Shown: positions 1 to 6,391, numbered from the stretch's first letter. The stretch is 7,956 nucleotides of DNA from Nitriliruptorales bacterium (GCA_030835875.1 JAURQY010000110.1:1-7956), one strand, 5' to 3'. Made by a program: numbers and translations. The notes: a model not told the origin generated them from the letters alone.

Positions 1-493
1 ACGCACGGATCTCGGCACCCGGGACGTTCTCGTTCGCGTAGGTCTCTCCGGTCGTACCGGTCTGCACACCGACCGTCACGCCCTCGACCAGGTCCGCGAT
101 CGACATGATCATCGAGCCGTTGGGGACGAGCAGCGACTGGTCCGCCTCGTAGTACGGGTCGGAGAAGTCGATCTGCTCCTCACGCTCAGGGGTGATCGTC
201 ATCGCGGAGATGGCGAGGTCGCAGGTGCCGGCGGCCATCGCGGTGCCCGAGGTGAGCGCGTCGAAGCCGGTGACGACGATCTCGACGTCACGGCCGAGCT
301 CCGCACCGACCGCGGCGATCAGCTCGATGTCGAAGCCGGAGTAGCCGAGCTCGGACTCCGGGTCCTCGAACTCGAACGGCGGGTAGGGGATGTCGGAGCA
401 GACCGTGAGGGCTGCGCTCTCCTCCCCGCCGCACGCGGCGAGGACGACGGTGAGCGCCGCCGCAGCGGCTGCTGCACGGAACGGGTGTCGCAT
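1..493 (-). CDS. Amino-acid-type ABC transporter substrate-binding lipoprotein (SBP_bac_3), 3' end cut by window edge
   Basis: This is a periplasmic-type binding protein, expected to be membrane-anchored outside the cell and to deliver a small polar solute, probably an amino acid, to an ABC importer. The first 164 codons are visible. They begin with a short signal peptide (MRHPFR, then an Ala-rich stretch) and a lipobox LAAC with Cys21 as the lipid-modified residue. The mature part carries family 3 solute-binding signatures: YPPFEF at 37-42, GYSGFDIELI at 50-59, and TITPEREEQIDFSDPYY at 99-115. Arg104 sits where ligand-carboxylate-binding Arg is found in HisJ-like proteins. VGVQTGTTGE follows near the cut. 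The ATG at 491-493 is preceded by a strong GGAGGA Shine-Dalgarno (497-502). About a third or more of the protein lies beyond position 1, and any permease or ATPase genes would be there too. The family is clear; the ligand cannot be told from sequence. Confidence 0.93.
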   Translation of the reverse strand, partial: MRHPFRAAAAAAALTVVLAACGGEESAALTVCSDIPYPPFEFEDPESELGYSGFDIELIAAVGAELGRDVEIVVTGFDALTSGTAMAAGTCDLAISAMTITPEREEQIDFSDPYYEADQSLLVPNGSMIMSIADLVEGVTVGVQTGTTGETYANENVPGAEIRA

Positions 494-509
494 GGTTCCT
501 CCATTGGGA

Positions 510-553
510 CGCGGCGTGCGCCGCGCGATGGTTCGCTACGACGGTGGTCGTAG
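510..553 (-). promoter_or_regulatory. Two-hairpin leader of the substrate-binding lipoprotein gene
   Basis: Two perfect inverted repeats lie in tandem between the preceding gene and the lipoprotein start. The first has 7-bp arms, CTACGAC at 536-542 and GTCGTAG at 547-553, around a 4-nt loop. The second has 6-bp arms, CGCGGC at 510-515 and GCCGCG at 520-525, around a 4-nt loop. A 10-nt linker separates them, and the second ends 7 nt before the Shine-Dalgarno at 497-502. As RNA this would be a structured 5' leader able to affect translation; as DNA the outer repeat could be a repressor operator. The repeats are seen directly; the function is inferred. Confidence 0.45.
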
Positions 554-565
554 GAAGACGTCGGG

Positions 566-571
566 ACGCTA
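566..571 (-). promoter_or_regulatory. Possible -10 hexamer TAGCGT for the lipoprotein gene
   Basis: On the minus strand this reads TAGCGT, which fits the loose actinobacterial TAnnnT pattern. It would start a transcript near 559, just ahead of the two leader hairpins and about 65 nt before the ATG at 493. No convincing -35 hexamer is seen, so this is a weak call. The 118-bp gap after the regulator gene makes a separate promoter reasonable. Confidence 0.25.
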
Positions 572-611
572 GCGCAGGTGTCCGTTCGACGACGGCGCGA
601 CGGCCGTCCGC

Positions 612-1217
612 TCAGGCGGGGTCGTCGCCGGTGAGCCGCGCGATGGTCTCCTCGCTGACCCTGCCCATGGTGAGCCGCCGCTCCATCGCCTCGCGCTGCA
701 GCGCGCGGAACGCGTCGGCCTCACTCAGGCCCTCGCGCTCCTGGAGCAGACCCTTCGCACGCTCGACGAGCTTGCGGGCGGCGAGCTGGCCCTGGAGGTC
801 GTCGACCGTCGCCTCGAGGCCGGACAGCTCGCGGAAGCGGCTGATCGCGATCCCGATGGCCGGCAGGAGGTCGTGCTTCTGGAACGGCTTGACGAGGTAC
901 GCGAGCGCGCCGGCGCGACGCGCACGCTCGACGAGCTCACGCTGGCTGAACGCGGTCAGGATCAGGATCGCCGACAACCGCTCGCGGGAGATCTCCTCTG
1001 CGGCCTCGATCCCGTCCATGACCGGCATCTTCACGTCGAGCACCGCGAGATCGGGGCGGAGCTCGCGCGCGAGGCGGACGGCGGACGCGCCGTCGGCGAC
1101 CTCACCGACGACCTCGAAGCCCTCCTCCTCGAGCATCTCGCGCAGGTCGAGGCGGATGAGCGCCTCGTCCTCGGCGATCAGCACGCGGACCGGCCCGCCG
1201 GTCTCGGTGTCCGCCAC
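612..1217 (-). CDS. pdtaR: Receiver-ANTAR response regulator, PdtaR-like transcription antiterminator
   Basis: This is a cytoplasmic two-component response regulator of 201 aa, about the size of mycobacterial PdtaR (Rv1626). Residues 10-125 form a receiver domain with acidic pocket E16/D17, phospho-acceptor Asp61 in LAVLDVKMP, Thr88 in ILILTAF and Lys110 in LVKPF. After a short helical linker, residues 138-195 form an ANTAR domain with the usual core: KLVERAKGLL at 149-158, LSEADAF at 164-170, then REAM and VSEETI. ANTAR proteins bind paired RNA hairpins and prevent termination; in mycobacteria the partner kinase PdtaS is encoded elsewhere, and no kinase is seen here. I chose the GTG at 1215-1217, which has a GGAG Shine-Dalgarno (1223-1226) 5 nt before it. 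A longer frame upstream would run through the tRNA gene and is rejected. The gene lies 21 nt downstream of tRNA-Leu with no room for its own promoter. The stop is TGA at 612-614. Confidence 0.93.
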   Translation of the reverse strand: MADTETGGPVRVLIAEDEALIRLDLREMLEEEGFEVVGEVADGASAVRLARELRPDLAVLDVKMPVMDGIEAAEEISRERLSAILILTAFSQRELVERARRAGALAYLVKPFQKHDLLPAIGIAISRFRELSGLEATVDDLQGQLAARKLVERAKGLLQEREGLSEADAFRALQREAMERRLTMGRVSEETIARLTGDDPA

Positions 1218-1238
1218 GTCAGCTCCGATCGGGAGTCG

Positions 1239-1322
1239 TACCCCCGGTGGGACTCGAACCCACACGCCCTCTCGGGCAGCGGATTTTGAGTCCGCCCTGT
1301 CTCCCGGTTCCAGCACGGGGGC
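1239..1322 (-). tRNA. tRNA-Leu (anticodon CAA)
   Basis: The minus strand folds into a complete 84-nt class II tRNA. The acceptor stem pairs GCCCCCG (1316-1322) with CGGGGGT (1240-1246), giving six Watson-Crick pairs plus a terminal G-U, with A as discriminator at 1239. The D stem is CTG/CAG. The anticodon stem GCGGA/TCCGC closes the loop CTCAAAA, giving anticodon CAA, which reads UUG. A long variable arm GCCC-GAGA-GGGC is typical of leucine tRNAs. The T arm is GTGGG-TTCGAGT-CCCAC. CCA is not encoded, so it must be added by CCA transferase. It lies between trpA and the response regulator gene on the same strand. Confidence 0.97.
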
Positions 1323-1327
1323 GCTGA

Positions 1328-1348
1328 CCGACGGAGGCCGTCCGTCGG
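1328..1348 (-). terminator. Hairpin between trpA and tRNA-Leu, possible terminator or tRNA leader stem
   Basis: A perfect 8-bp inverted repeat, CCGACGGA at 1328-1335 and TCCGTCGG at 1341-1348, surrounds a 5-nt loop. It starts 62 nt after the trpA stop and ends 5 nt before the tRNA 5' end. There is no T-run after it on the minus strand, so it is not a classical intrinsic terminator. It may be a U-less terminator of the trp operon or a stem in the tRNA precursor leader. Confidence 0.35.
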
Positions 1349-1391
1349 GGACCGGCGGGCGCAATCCTAGCGAGGACGCCTTCCGGTCCCC
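1347..1391 (-). repeat. 9-bp inverted repeat downstream of trpA
   Basis: GGGGACCGG at 1347-1355 and CCGGTCCCC at 1383-1391 are perfect 9-bp complements separated by 27 nt. The loop holds a small TCCT-AGCG-AGGA stem at 1365-1376. The large stem shares its last two bases with the 1328-1348 hairpin. Together the elements make the trpA 3' region strongly foldable in RNA. A role in ending or stabilising the trp transcript is an inference. Confidence 0.35.
1364..1369 (-). promoter_or_regulatory. Possible -10 hexamer TAGGAT for the tRNA-Leu/regulator transcript
   Basis: On the minus strand this reads TAGGAT, a fit to the actinobacterial TAnnnT pattern, which would start RNA about 35 nt before the tRNA 5' end. 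No good -35 hexamer is seen, and the motif lies inside the inverted repeat at 1347-1391. It is the only reasonable promoter-like hexamer I found between trpA and the tRNA. Confidence 0.3.
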
Positions 1392-1410
1392 GCTCGACGT
1401 CCGACCGGTG

Positions 1411-2232
1411 TCAGGCGCGTGACATGCCGGCCCGCAGGTCGCTGACGAGCGCGCGGACCCGCTCGGGCGCCCCGGCCGGCTCGCCGTCGGCGACCGCGCG
1501 CAGCAGGGCCGAGCCGACGATCACCCCGTCCGCGAACGTGGCGACCTCCTGCGCGGTCGCACGGTCGCGGACCCCGATGCCGACAGCGATCGGGGTGTCG
1601 GTCCGCTCGCGGAGCCTCGCGACGAGCTCACGTGTGGGCGCGTCGTCGACCGCGTCGACGCCGGTCACGCCGAGCAGGCCGATCGCATAGATCCACCCCG
1701 CGCTCGCGCCGGCGATCGCGTCGAGCCGATCAGGGGTGGACACGGACGAGGCGAGGAACACGGTCGCGAGGCCGTGCTCACCGGCCGCGGCACGCCACGC
1801 ATCGGACTCGGTCACCGGCAGGTCGGGGAGGATCACCCCATCGAGTCCTGCGTCCGCGCAGTCGGTGGCGAAGCGCGCGTAGCCGCGCGTGTCGGCGACG
1901 GTCACGTACGTCATCGCGACGCCGGGGACCTCGGTGCCGTTCAGCGCCTCGCGCGCGATGGCCAGCTGCTCACCGAGGCCGATGCCGGCGTCCAGCACCG
2001 TCTGGTTCGCCGCCTGGATGACGGGCCCGTCCATGATCGGGTCGGAGAACGGGAGGCCGACCTCGACGATGTCCGCACCCGCCTCGACCGCCGCGCGCAG
2101 GCAGGCGCGCGAGATCGCGGGGTCCGGATAGCCGGCGGTCAGGTAGACGATGAGCGCTGCGCGGTCCTCGTCGGCCGCGCGCGCGAACGCCGCGGCGATC
2201 CGGTCGCTCCCCCGTGCGGACACGTCGCTCAC
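1411..2232 (-). CDS. trpA: Tryptophan synthase alpha chain
   Basis: TrpA cleaves indole-3-glycerol phosphate to indole and glyceraldehyde 3-phosphate; indole then passes through a tunnel to TrpB in the cytoplasmic alpha2-beta2 complex. The 273-aa protein is a normal length for the family and reads as a (beta/alpha)8 barrel. YLTAGYPD lies at 30-37. The signature around 55-73 includes Glu57 and Asp68, which match catalytic Glu49 and Asp60 of the E. coli enzyme. The barrel end has ASSVSTPDRL, then GIGVRD and a phosphate-binding VIVGSALLR. I chose the GTG at 2230-2232 because its GTGA overlaps the trpB stop by 4 nt, like the other junctions of this operon. A second GTG at 2221-2223 is the alternative. 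No strong Shine-Dalgarno precedes either, which fits translational coupling to trpB. It is the last gene of the operon. Confidence 0.96.
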   Translation of the reverse strand: MSDVSARGSDRIAAAFARAADEDRAALIVYLTAGYPDPAISRACLRAAVEAGADIVEVGLPFSDPIMDGPVIQAANQTVLDAGIGLGEQLAIAREALNGTEVPGVAMTYVTVADTRGYARFATDCADAGLDGVILPDLPVTESDAWRAAAGEHGLATVFLASSVSTPDRLDAIAGASAGWIYAIGLLGVTGVDAVDDAPTRELVARLRERTDTPIAVGIGVRDRATAQEVATFADGVIVGSALLRAVADGEPAGAPERVRALVSDLRAGMSRA

Positions 2233-3503
2233 TCGGACGCGTCGGTGCGGAACGCACGCTCGACGCCGACGTCCCAGCCAGCGACGCGCACGACCTCGTC
2301 CACGTCCTTGTCGCCGCGTCCCGACATGTTGAGCACGATGCGAGCGCCCTCGCCGAGGTGGTCCCGCCCGTGCCGCAGCAGCCATCCGACGGCATGCGCC
2401 GGCTCGAGCGCGGGGATGATCCCCTCGAGCTCGCACGTGCGACGGAAGCCGTACAGCGCGTCGTCGTCGGTCGCCCCGACGTACTCGCCGCGTCCGGTCG
2501 ACGCGAGCCACGCGTGCTCCGGCCCGACGCCCGGGTAGTCGAGTCCCGCCGACACGGAGTGCGCCGGACAGACCTGCCCCTCGTCGTCGACCAGCACGAT
2601 CGAGCGCGAGCCGTGCAGCACCGCCTCCCGCCCCTCGGACAGCGTCGCGGCCGAGCGACCGGATCCGATGCCGTCACCCGCCGCCTCGACGCCGAGGAGG
2701 CGGACCGTGGGCTCCTCGATCCAGTCGGCGAACGCACCGATCGCGTTCGAGCCACCACCCACGCAGGCGATGACCGCGTCCGGCAGTCCCCCGGCCTGCG
2801 CGGCGAACTGGGCGCGCATCTCGATCGAGATGATCTTCTGGAGCTCGCGCACGAGCGTCGGGAAGGGGTGCGGACCCATCGCGGAGCCGATCAGGTAGTG
2901 CGTGGTCGCGACGTTCGTGACCCAGTCGCGCATCGCCTCGTTGATGGCGTCCTTGAGGGTGCGCGTCCCGGACTCGACGGGGACGACCTCCGCACCGAGC
3001 AGCTGCATCCGCACGACGTTCAGCCGCTGCCGTCGGCAGTCCTCGGCACCCATGTACACGGTGCATTCGAGACCGAACAGTGCTGCGGCGGTCGCGGTCG
3101 CGACGCCGTGCTGGCCGGCGCCCGTCTCCGCGATGACACGAGGCTTGCCCATGCGCTTGGTGAGCAGCGCCTGGCCGACGACGTTGTTGAGCTTGTGCGA
3201 CCCCGTGTGCGCGAGATCCTCGCGCTTCAGCCAGACCTCGAGCCCCGCCTCCGCGCTCAGGCGGTCCGCGCGGTACAGCGGCGTCGGACGGCCACCATAG
3301 GTGCGCCGAAGGTGGTCGAGCTCGGCCATGAAGTCCGGGTCCTGCGACGCCGTCCGCCACGCCTCCGTCAGCTCGCTCAGCGCACCCGACAGCGACTCGG
3401 GCACGAACTGGCCGCCGAAGGGTCCGAAGTACCCCTCCCTCGCGGGGGCGGATGCGGGCGCCTCTGCAGGCGCGTGCGTGTCGGTCATCCCGGTCGCGCT
3501 CAT
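2229..3503 (-). CDS. trpB: Tryptophan synthase beta chain
   Basis: TrpB is the PLP enzyme that condenses indole with L-serine to make L-tryptophan. The 424-aa protein has an Ala/Pro-rich N-terminal tail of about 22 residues before the conserved start YFGPFGGQFVPE. HTGSHKLNN carries Lys104, the PLP Schiff-base lysine (E. coli Lys87). AETGAGQHGVATA contains catalytic Glu126 (E. coli Glu109). The cofactor phosphate loop GGGSNAIG and the C-terminal segment RGDKDVDEV are present. The short form of the family tail suggests a normal TrpB1, the kind that partners TrpA. The ATG at 3501-3503 overlaps the trpC stop as ATGA and has a good GGAGGG Shine-Dalgarno 5 nt upstream. A second Met six codons in lacks such a site. 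Confidence 0.97.
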   Translation of the reverse strand: MSATGMTDTHAPAEAPASAPAREGYFGPFGGQFVPESLSGALSELTEAWRTASQDPDFMAELDHLRRTYGGRPTPLYRADRLSAEAGLEVWLKREDLAHTGSHKLNNVVGQALLTKRMGKPRVIAETGAGQHGVATATAAALFGLECTVYMGAEDCRRQRLNVVRMQLLGAEVVPVESGTRTLKDAINEAMRDWVTNVATTHYLIGSAMGPHPFPTLVRELQKIISIEMRAQFAAQAGGLPDAVIACVGGGSNAIGAFADWIEEPTVRLLGVEAAGDGIGSGRSAATLSEGREAVLHGSRSIVLVDDEGQVCPAHSVSAGLDYPGVGPEHAWLASTGRGEYVGATDDDALYGFRRTCELEGIIPALEPAHAVGWLLRHGRDHLGEGARIVLNMSGRGDKDVDEVVRVAGWDVGVERAFRTDASE

Positions 3504-4297
3504 GCTGTCCCTCCGTCCTGCTCCACGACGAGCGCCCGCACGGCGGCCGCCGGGTCGTCGCTCGTCACCACATGCTCCCCCACGAGCACCGCATCCGCGC
3601 CCGCCGTCACGTAGGCGCGCACGTCCTCAGGACCGTGGACCCCTGATTCGGCGACGAGCAGGCTCCCGGACGGGCGTCCGGCCGCCACGCGCGCGAAGCG
3701 CCCGTTCTCGACGCTGAAGTCCCGCAGATCGCGGACGTTCACCCCCACGATGGACGGACCCAGCGCAGCGACACGGCGCATCTCCTCCTCGTCGTGGACC
3801 TCCACGAGGGCATCGAGTCCCGCTTCGCCGGCCGCGTGGAGCATCGGCCGGAGCGTCGCGTCATCGAGCACGACCGCGAGCAGCAGCACCGCCGCCGCAC
3901 CGGCCGCGCGGGCCTCCCACACCTGGTAGGGGTCGACGAGGAAGTCCTTGCGCAGCGTGGGGACGCCGAGCGACGCGACCTGCGCAAGGTCGGCGAGCGA
4001 GCCGAGGAACCCCTCCGGCGCGGTCAGGACCGACACCGCCGCCGCTCCCCCGGCGACGTACGCCTGCGCGGTCGCGACCGGGTCGAGGTCGGGCGCGAGC
4101 GGGCCGCGCGACGGCGATGCGCGCTTGACCTCCGCGATCACCGCGACACCGGGGGCCGCGAGGGACTCGCGGAACGACGGAGGTGCAGGCTTCGCGAGCG
4201 CGCGCGCCCGCAGCGCATCGATCGGCTCGCGCGCCATCGCCTCCGCGAGGCGGCGTCGGGAGTCGTCGACCTGCACAGCGAGCACGTCGCCGTTCAT
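3500..4297 (-). CDS. trpC: Indole-3-glycerol phosphate synthase
   Basis: TrpC closes the indole ring of CdRP, releasing CO2 and water to give indole-3-glycerol phosphate, the substrate of TrpA. It is a stand-alone 265-aa barrel, not fused to TrpF. The catalytic residues known from the Sulfolobus enzyme can be matched. IAEVKRASPSRG has Glu56 and Lys58, LRKDFLVD has Lys117 as the general acid, LVEVHDEEE has Glu166, GVNVRDL has Asn187 and AESGV has Ser217. VLTAPEGFLGS replaces the more usual VLTE at the second loop, a minor difference. The ATG at 4295-4297 overlaps the trpE stop as ATGA and is preceded by GGAGGG at 6 nt spacing. The reader should note that no trpD or trpF gene adjoins it, so two intermediate steps depend on genes elsewhere. 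Confidence 0.97.
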   Translation of the reverse strand: MNGDVLAVQVDDSRRRLAEAMAREPIDALRARALAKPAPPSFRESLAAPGVAVIAEVKRASPSRGPLAPDLDPVATAQAYVAGGAAAVSVLTAPEGFLGSLADLAQVASLGVPTLRKDFLVDPYQVWEARAAGAAAVLLLAVVLDDATLRPMLHAAGEAGLDALVEVHDEEEMRRVAALGPSIVGVNVRDLRDFSVENGRFARVAAGRPSGSLLVAESGVHGPEDVRAYVTAGADAVLVGEHVVTSDDPAAAVRALVVEQDGGTA

Positions 4298-5880
4298 GTC
4301 GCACCCTCCGGACCGCCGTCGGGGCCACGCGGCGCCCTCAGCAGCTCGGCGGCACGGATCGCGGCGAGCACGGCGCTCGCCTTTTCACGCGTCTCCTGCT
4401 CCTCGCGCTCCGCAACGGAGTCGGCGACGATGCCCGCCCCGGCCTGCACGTGGGCGACGCCGTCGTGGAGCACGACGGTACGGATCGTGATGCACGTGTC
4501 GACGTTGCCTGCGAGGTCGAGGTAGCCGACCGCACCCGCGTACGGCCCACGTCGCGTCGGCTCGAGCTCGTCGATCAGCTCCATCGCCCTGACCTTGGGC
4601 GCTCCCGAGACCGTTCCGGCCGGGAACGTGGCACGGAGCACGTCGACCGGGCCGACATCGTCACGCAGCCGCCCCGTCACCGCGCTGACGAGATGCATGA
4701 CATGGCTGTAGCGCTCTACCTCCATCAGCTGCGACACCTCCACGGTGCCCGGTGCGCACACGCGGCCGAGGTCGTTGCGGGCGAGGTCGACGAGCATGAC
4801 GTGCTCGGCGCGCTCCTTGACGTCGGCCAGGAGCTCCGCGGCGAGCGCGCGATCCTCCTCCGCGTCGGCACCCCTTCGTCGGGTGCCCGCGATCGGCCAC
4901 GTCTCGACGCGACGGTCATGCACCTGGACGAGCGCCTCGGGTGAGGAACCGACGATGTGCGCCTCACCGGTGTCGATGAGGTAGAGGTAGGGCGAGGGGT
5001 TGATGACCCGGAGGACGCGGTAGAGGTCGAACGGGTCGACATCGGTCGTCACCGAGAACCGCTGGCTGAGCACCGTCTGGAACGTGTCGCCCGCGACGAT
5101 GTGCTCCTTGATCCGTGCGACCGCCTCGACGTACGCACCGTCCGCCATCGTCGAGCGCACGTCGGCCGGGACCTCCCGAACGTCGCGCGTCGGTTGTGCG
5201 AGCGGCGCATGGACCGGCGAAGGGCCGGCGAGGCGTTCGAGCACCGCCGCGTTCGCGGCGTCCGCGGCGGCGTGCGCCGAACGGAGCGCGTCCTCATCGA
5301 GGCCGGCGGTGACGACGTTGGTCACGATGGTCATCGCCTGCTCGAGATGGTCGAGTGCGACGACGTGGCGCGGGAACGAGAGGACCGCATCGGCGAGCCC
5401 GAGGTCGTCCTCGACCGTCTCCGGCAGCCGCTCGACCTCGCGCACGACGTCGTAGCCGAGGTACCCGACCGCGCCGCCATGCAGCGGCACGCCCGCCACC
5501 GGCGGTGCGGCGAGGATCCGGAGGAGCGCCGCGAGCGTGTCGAGGAGCCCCGCATCCTGCGGGATCGATACGGCTGCGTCGCCGGGGAGCTCTCCCTCGA
5601 TGGAGACGCTCCCTGCCCGACTGCGGACCACGAGCAGCGGGTCGAAGCCCACGAACGAGTACCGACCCCACCGCTCGCCGTGCTCCGCCGACTCGAGCAG
5701 GAAGCTCGGACCTTCACCACGCACCCGGTCGTAGACGCTGAGCGGCGTGTGCAGGTCCGCGAGGACCCGGCGCACGATCGGGACGACACCGTTCGTCGCG
5801 CCGAGCCGGACGAACGACGCAGCATCCGGCGTGACCTCGAGGCCTGCGGACGCGACGGAGTCGGGGCGATCGCCGCTCAT
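4294..5880 (-). CDS. trpE: Anthranilate synthase component I
   Basis: TrpE converts chorismate to anthranilate, the committed step of tryptophan synthesis, using ammonia delivered by the glutaminase TrpG. The 528-aa protein has the N-terminal half with LLES near 61-64, the region that binds tryptophan for feedback inhibition, followed by ERWGRYSFVG. The C-terminal chorismate-binding half starts near 250 and contains GDTFQTVLSQRF, PSPYLYL, PIAGTRRRG near 328, ERAEHVMLVDLARNDLGRV, ATFPAGTVSGAPK near 417-429 and QAGAGIVADS. PIAGT, not PIKGT, separates it from the aminodeoxychorismate synthase PabB. No TrpG domain is fused and no trpG gene is in the window. The ATG at 5878-5880 overlaps the hisI stop as ATGA; there is no clear Shine-Dalgarno, so translation probably depends on coupling. 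There is no space for a trp leader or attenuator in front of it. Confidence 0.97.
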   Translation of the reverse strand: MSGDRPDSVASAGLEVTPDAASFVRLGATNGVVPIVRRVLADLHTPLSVYDRVRGEGPSFLLESAEHGERWGRYSFVGFDPLLVVRSRAGSVSIEGELPGDAAVSIPQDAGLLDTLAALLRILAAPPVAGVPLHGGAVGYLGYDVVREVERLPETVEDDLGLADAVLSFPRHVVALDHLEQAMTIVTNVVTAGLDEDALRSAHAAADAANAAVLERLAGPSPVHAPLAQPTRDVREVPADVRSTMADGAYVEAVARIKEHIVAGDTFQTVLSQRFSVTTDVDPFDLYRVLRVINPSPYLYLIDTGEAHIVGSSPEALVQVHDRRVETWPIAGTRRRGADAEEDRALAAELLADVKERAEHVMLVDLARNDLGRVCAPGTVEVSQLMEVERYSHVMHLVSAVTGRLRDDVGPVDVLRATFPAGTVSGAPKVRAMELIDELEPTRRGPYAGAVGYLDLAGNVDTCITIRTVVLHDGVAHVQAGAGIVADSVAEREEQETREKASAVLAAIRAAELLRAPRGPDGGPEGAT

Positions 5881-6257
5881 GCCGTGAGTCCACGGTGGAA
5901 GCAGCTTCGCGAACCGGTGTGGCAGGCGACGCCGGTCTGATCGACCGTGATCACGAGGGCATCAGCATCGCAGTCCACACGGACGTCGACGATGTGCTGG
6001 ACGTGACCGGAGGTCGCGCCCTTCTCCCACAGTTCGCCGCGTGAGCGGCTCCAGAAGACGGTTCGGCCGCTCGCCACCGAGCGCTCGAGCGACGCACGGT
6101 TCATCCACGCGAGCATGAGGACAGCATCGTCGGACGCGTCGACGATCACGGCAGGGATGAGCCCATCAGGTCCGAAGCGGAGCCCGTCGAGGTCCACTGC
6201 ACCAGCGTCGGGGTCCTCCGCGGTCGTGTCCGGCACGGCGGGTCGCTCATCGCTCAC
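5877..6257 (-). CDS. hisI: Phosphoribosyl-AMP cyclohydrolase
   Basis: HisI opens the adenine ring of phosphoribosyl-AMP to give ProFAR, the third step of histidine synthesis; it is a zinc enzyme acting as a dimer. The 126-aa protein is the single-function form, without a fused HisE pyrophosphohydrolase. Conserved features are LIPAVIVDASDDAVLMLAWMN, then SRSRGELWEKGATSGH near 70-85. The Mg/Zn cluster is VDCDAD at 94-99 (Asp95, Cys96, Asp97, Asp99), and TGVACHTGSRSCFH supplies zinc ligands Cys112 and Cys119. I chose the GTG at 6255-6257, which has GAGGG 4 nt before it and gives a normal length. Later GTGs at 6234-6236 and 6195-6197 are possible, and longer frames run into the promoter region. 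It is the first gene of the his-trp operon, and its stop overlaps trpE. Its usual neighbour hisF is 1.2 kb away, beyond two opposing genes. Confidence 0.94.
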   Translation of the reverse strand: MSDERPAVPDTTAEDPDAGAVDLDGLRFGPDGLIPAVIVDASDDAVLMLAWMNRASLERSVASGRTVFWSRSRGELWEKGATSGHVQHIVDVRVDCDADALVITVDQTGVACHTGSRSCFHRGLTA

Positions 6258-6302
6258 TGCGCCCTCGATGCCTCGGTCGACCGGTCCGTCGCGGAGCGCC
6301 GG

Positions 6303-6332
6303 AGCGTAGCCCTGCACCCCCGGGGCTACCTT
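6303..6332. promoter_or_regulatory. Symmetric divergent promoter candidate for hisI-trp and the membrane protein gene
   Basis: A 7-bp inverted repeat, GTAGCCC at 6306-6312 and GGGCTAC at 6323-6329, with a 10-nt spacer lies in the 134-bp gap between the two divergent genes. Each arm leads into a TAnnnT-type hexamer pointing outwards: TACGCT on the minus strand (6303-6308) towards hisI and TACCTT on the plus strand (6327-6332) towards the membrane protein gene. Each hexamer sits about where the -35 of the other would be, 18 nt apart. Leaders would be roughly 40 and 50 nt. The repeat may also be an operator shared by both genes. The symmetry is seen; the promoter role is inferred. Confidence 0.4.
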
Positions 6333-6391
6333 CGGTCGCACCACCGTCCCCGCACGCCCACGACCGTGCCCACCACGTGAGGGACCCTGCG

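Noticed and set aside
510..553. The two leader hairpins as a canonical ANTAR target RNA.
   Set aside because: Known ANTAR targets have hexanucleotide loops with A at position 1 and G at position 4. These stems close tetraloops, and opening a pair gives loops that do not match.
599..608. Perfect 10-bp palindrome GACGGCCGTC just after the regulator stop, considered as a terminator.
   Set aside because: It has no loop and no T-run, and short GC palindromes are common by chance here.
1218..1364. N-terminal extension of the response regulator to an upstream ATG at 1362-1364.
   Set aside because: The extension would be read through the whole tRNA-Leu gene. The GTG at 1217 has a good Shine-Dalgarno and gives the family length.
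544..1422. A long open frame on the plus strand opposite the response regulator and tRNA.
   Set aside because: It lies antisense to a clear receiver-ANTAR gene and a tRNA, has Arg/Ser-rich low-complexity content and no family motif. Long antisense frames are expected at this GC content.
2214..3614. A 466-codon plus-strand open frame opposite trpB.
   Set aside because: It is a mirror frame of trpB, rich in Arg, Asp, His and Val, with no recognisable domain, whereas trpB is complete with its catalytic residues.
4957..5940. A 327-codon plus-strand open frame opposite trpE.
   Set aside because: It is antisense to the intact trpE and has the Arg/Glu/Val-rich composition typical of such mirror frames.
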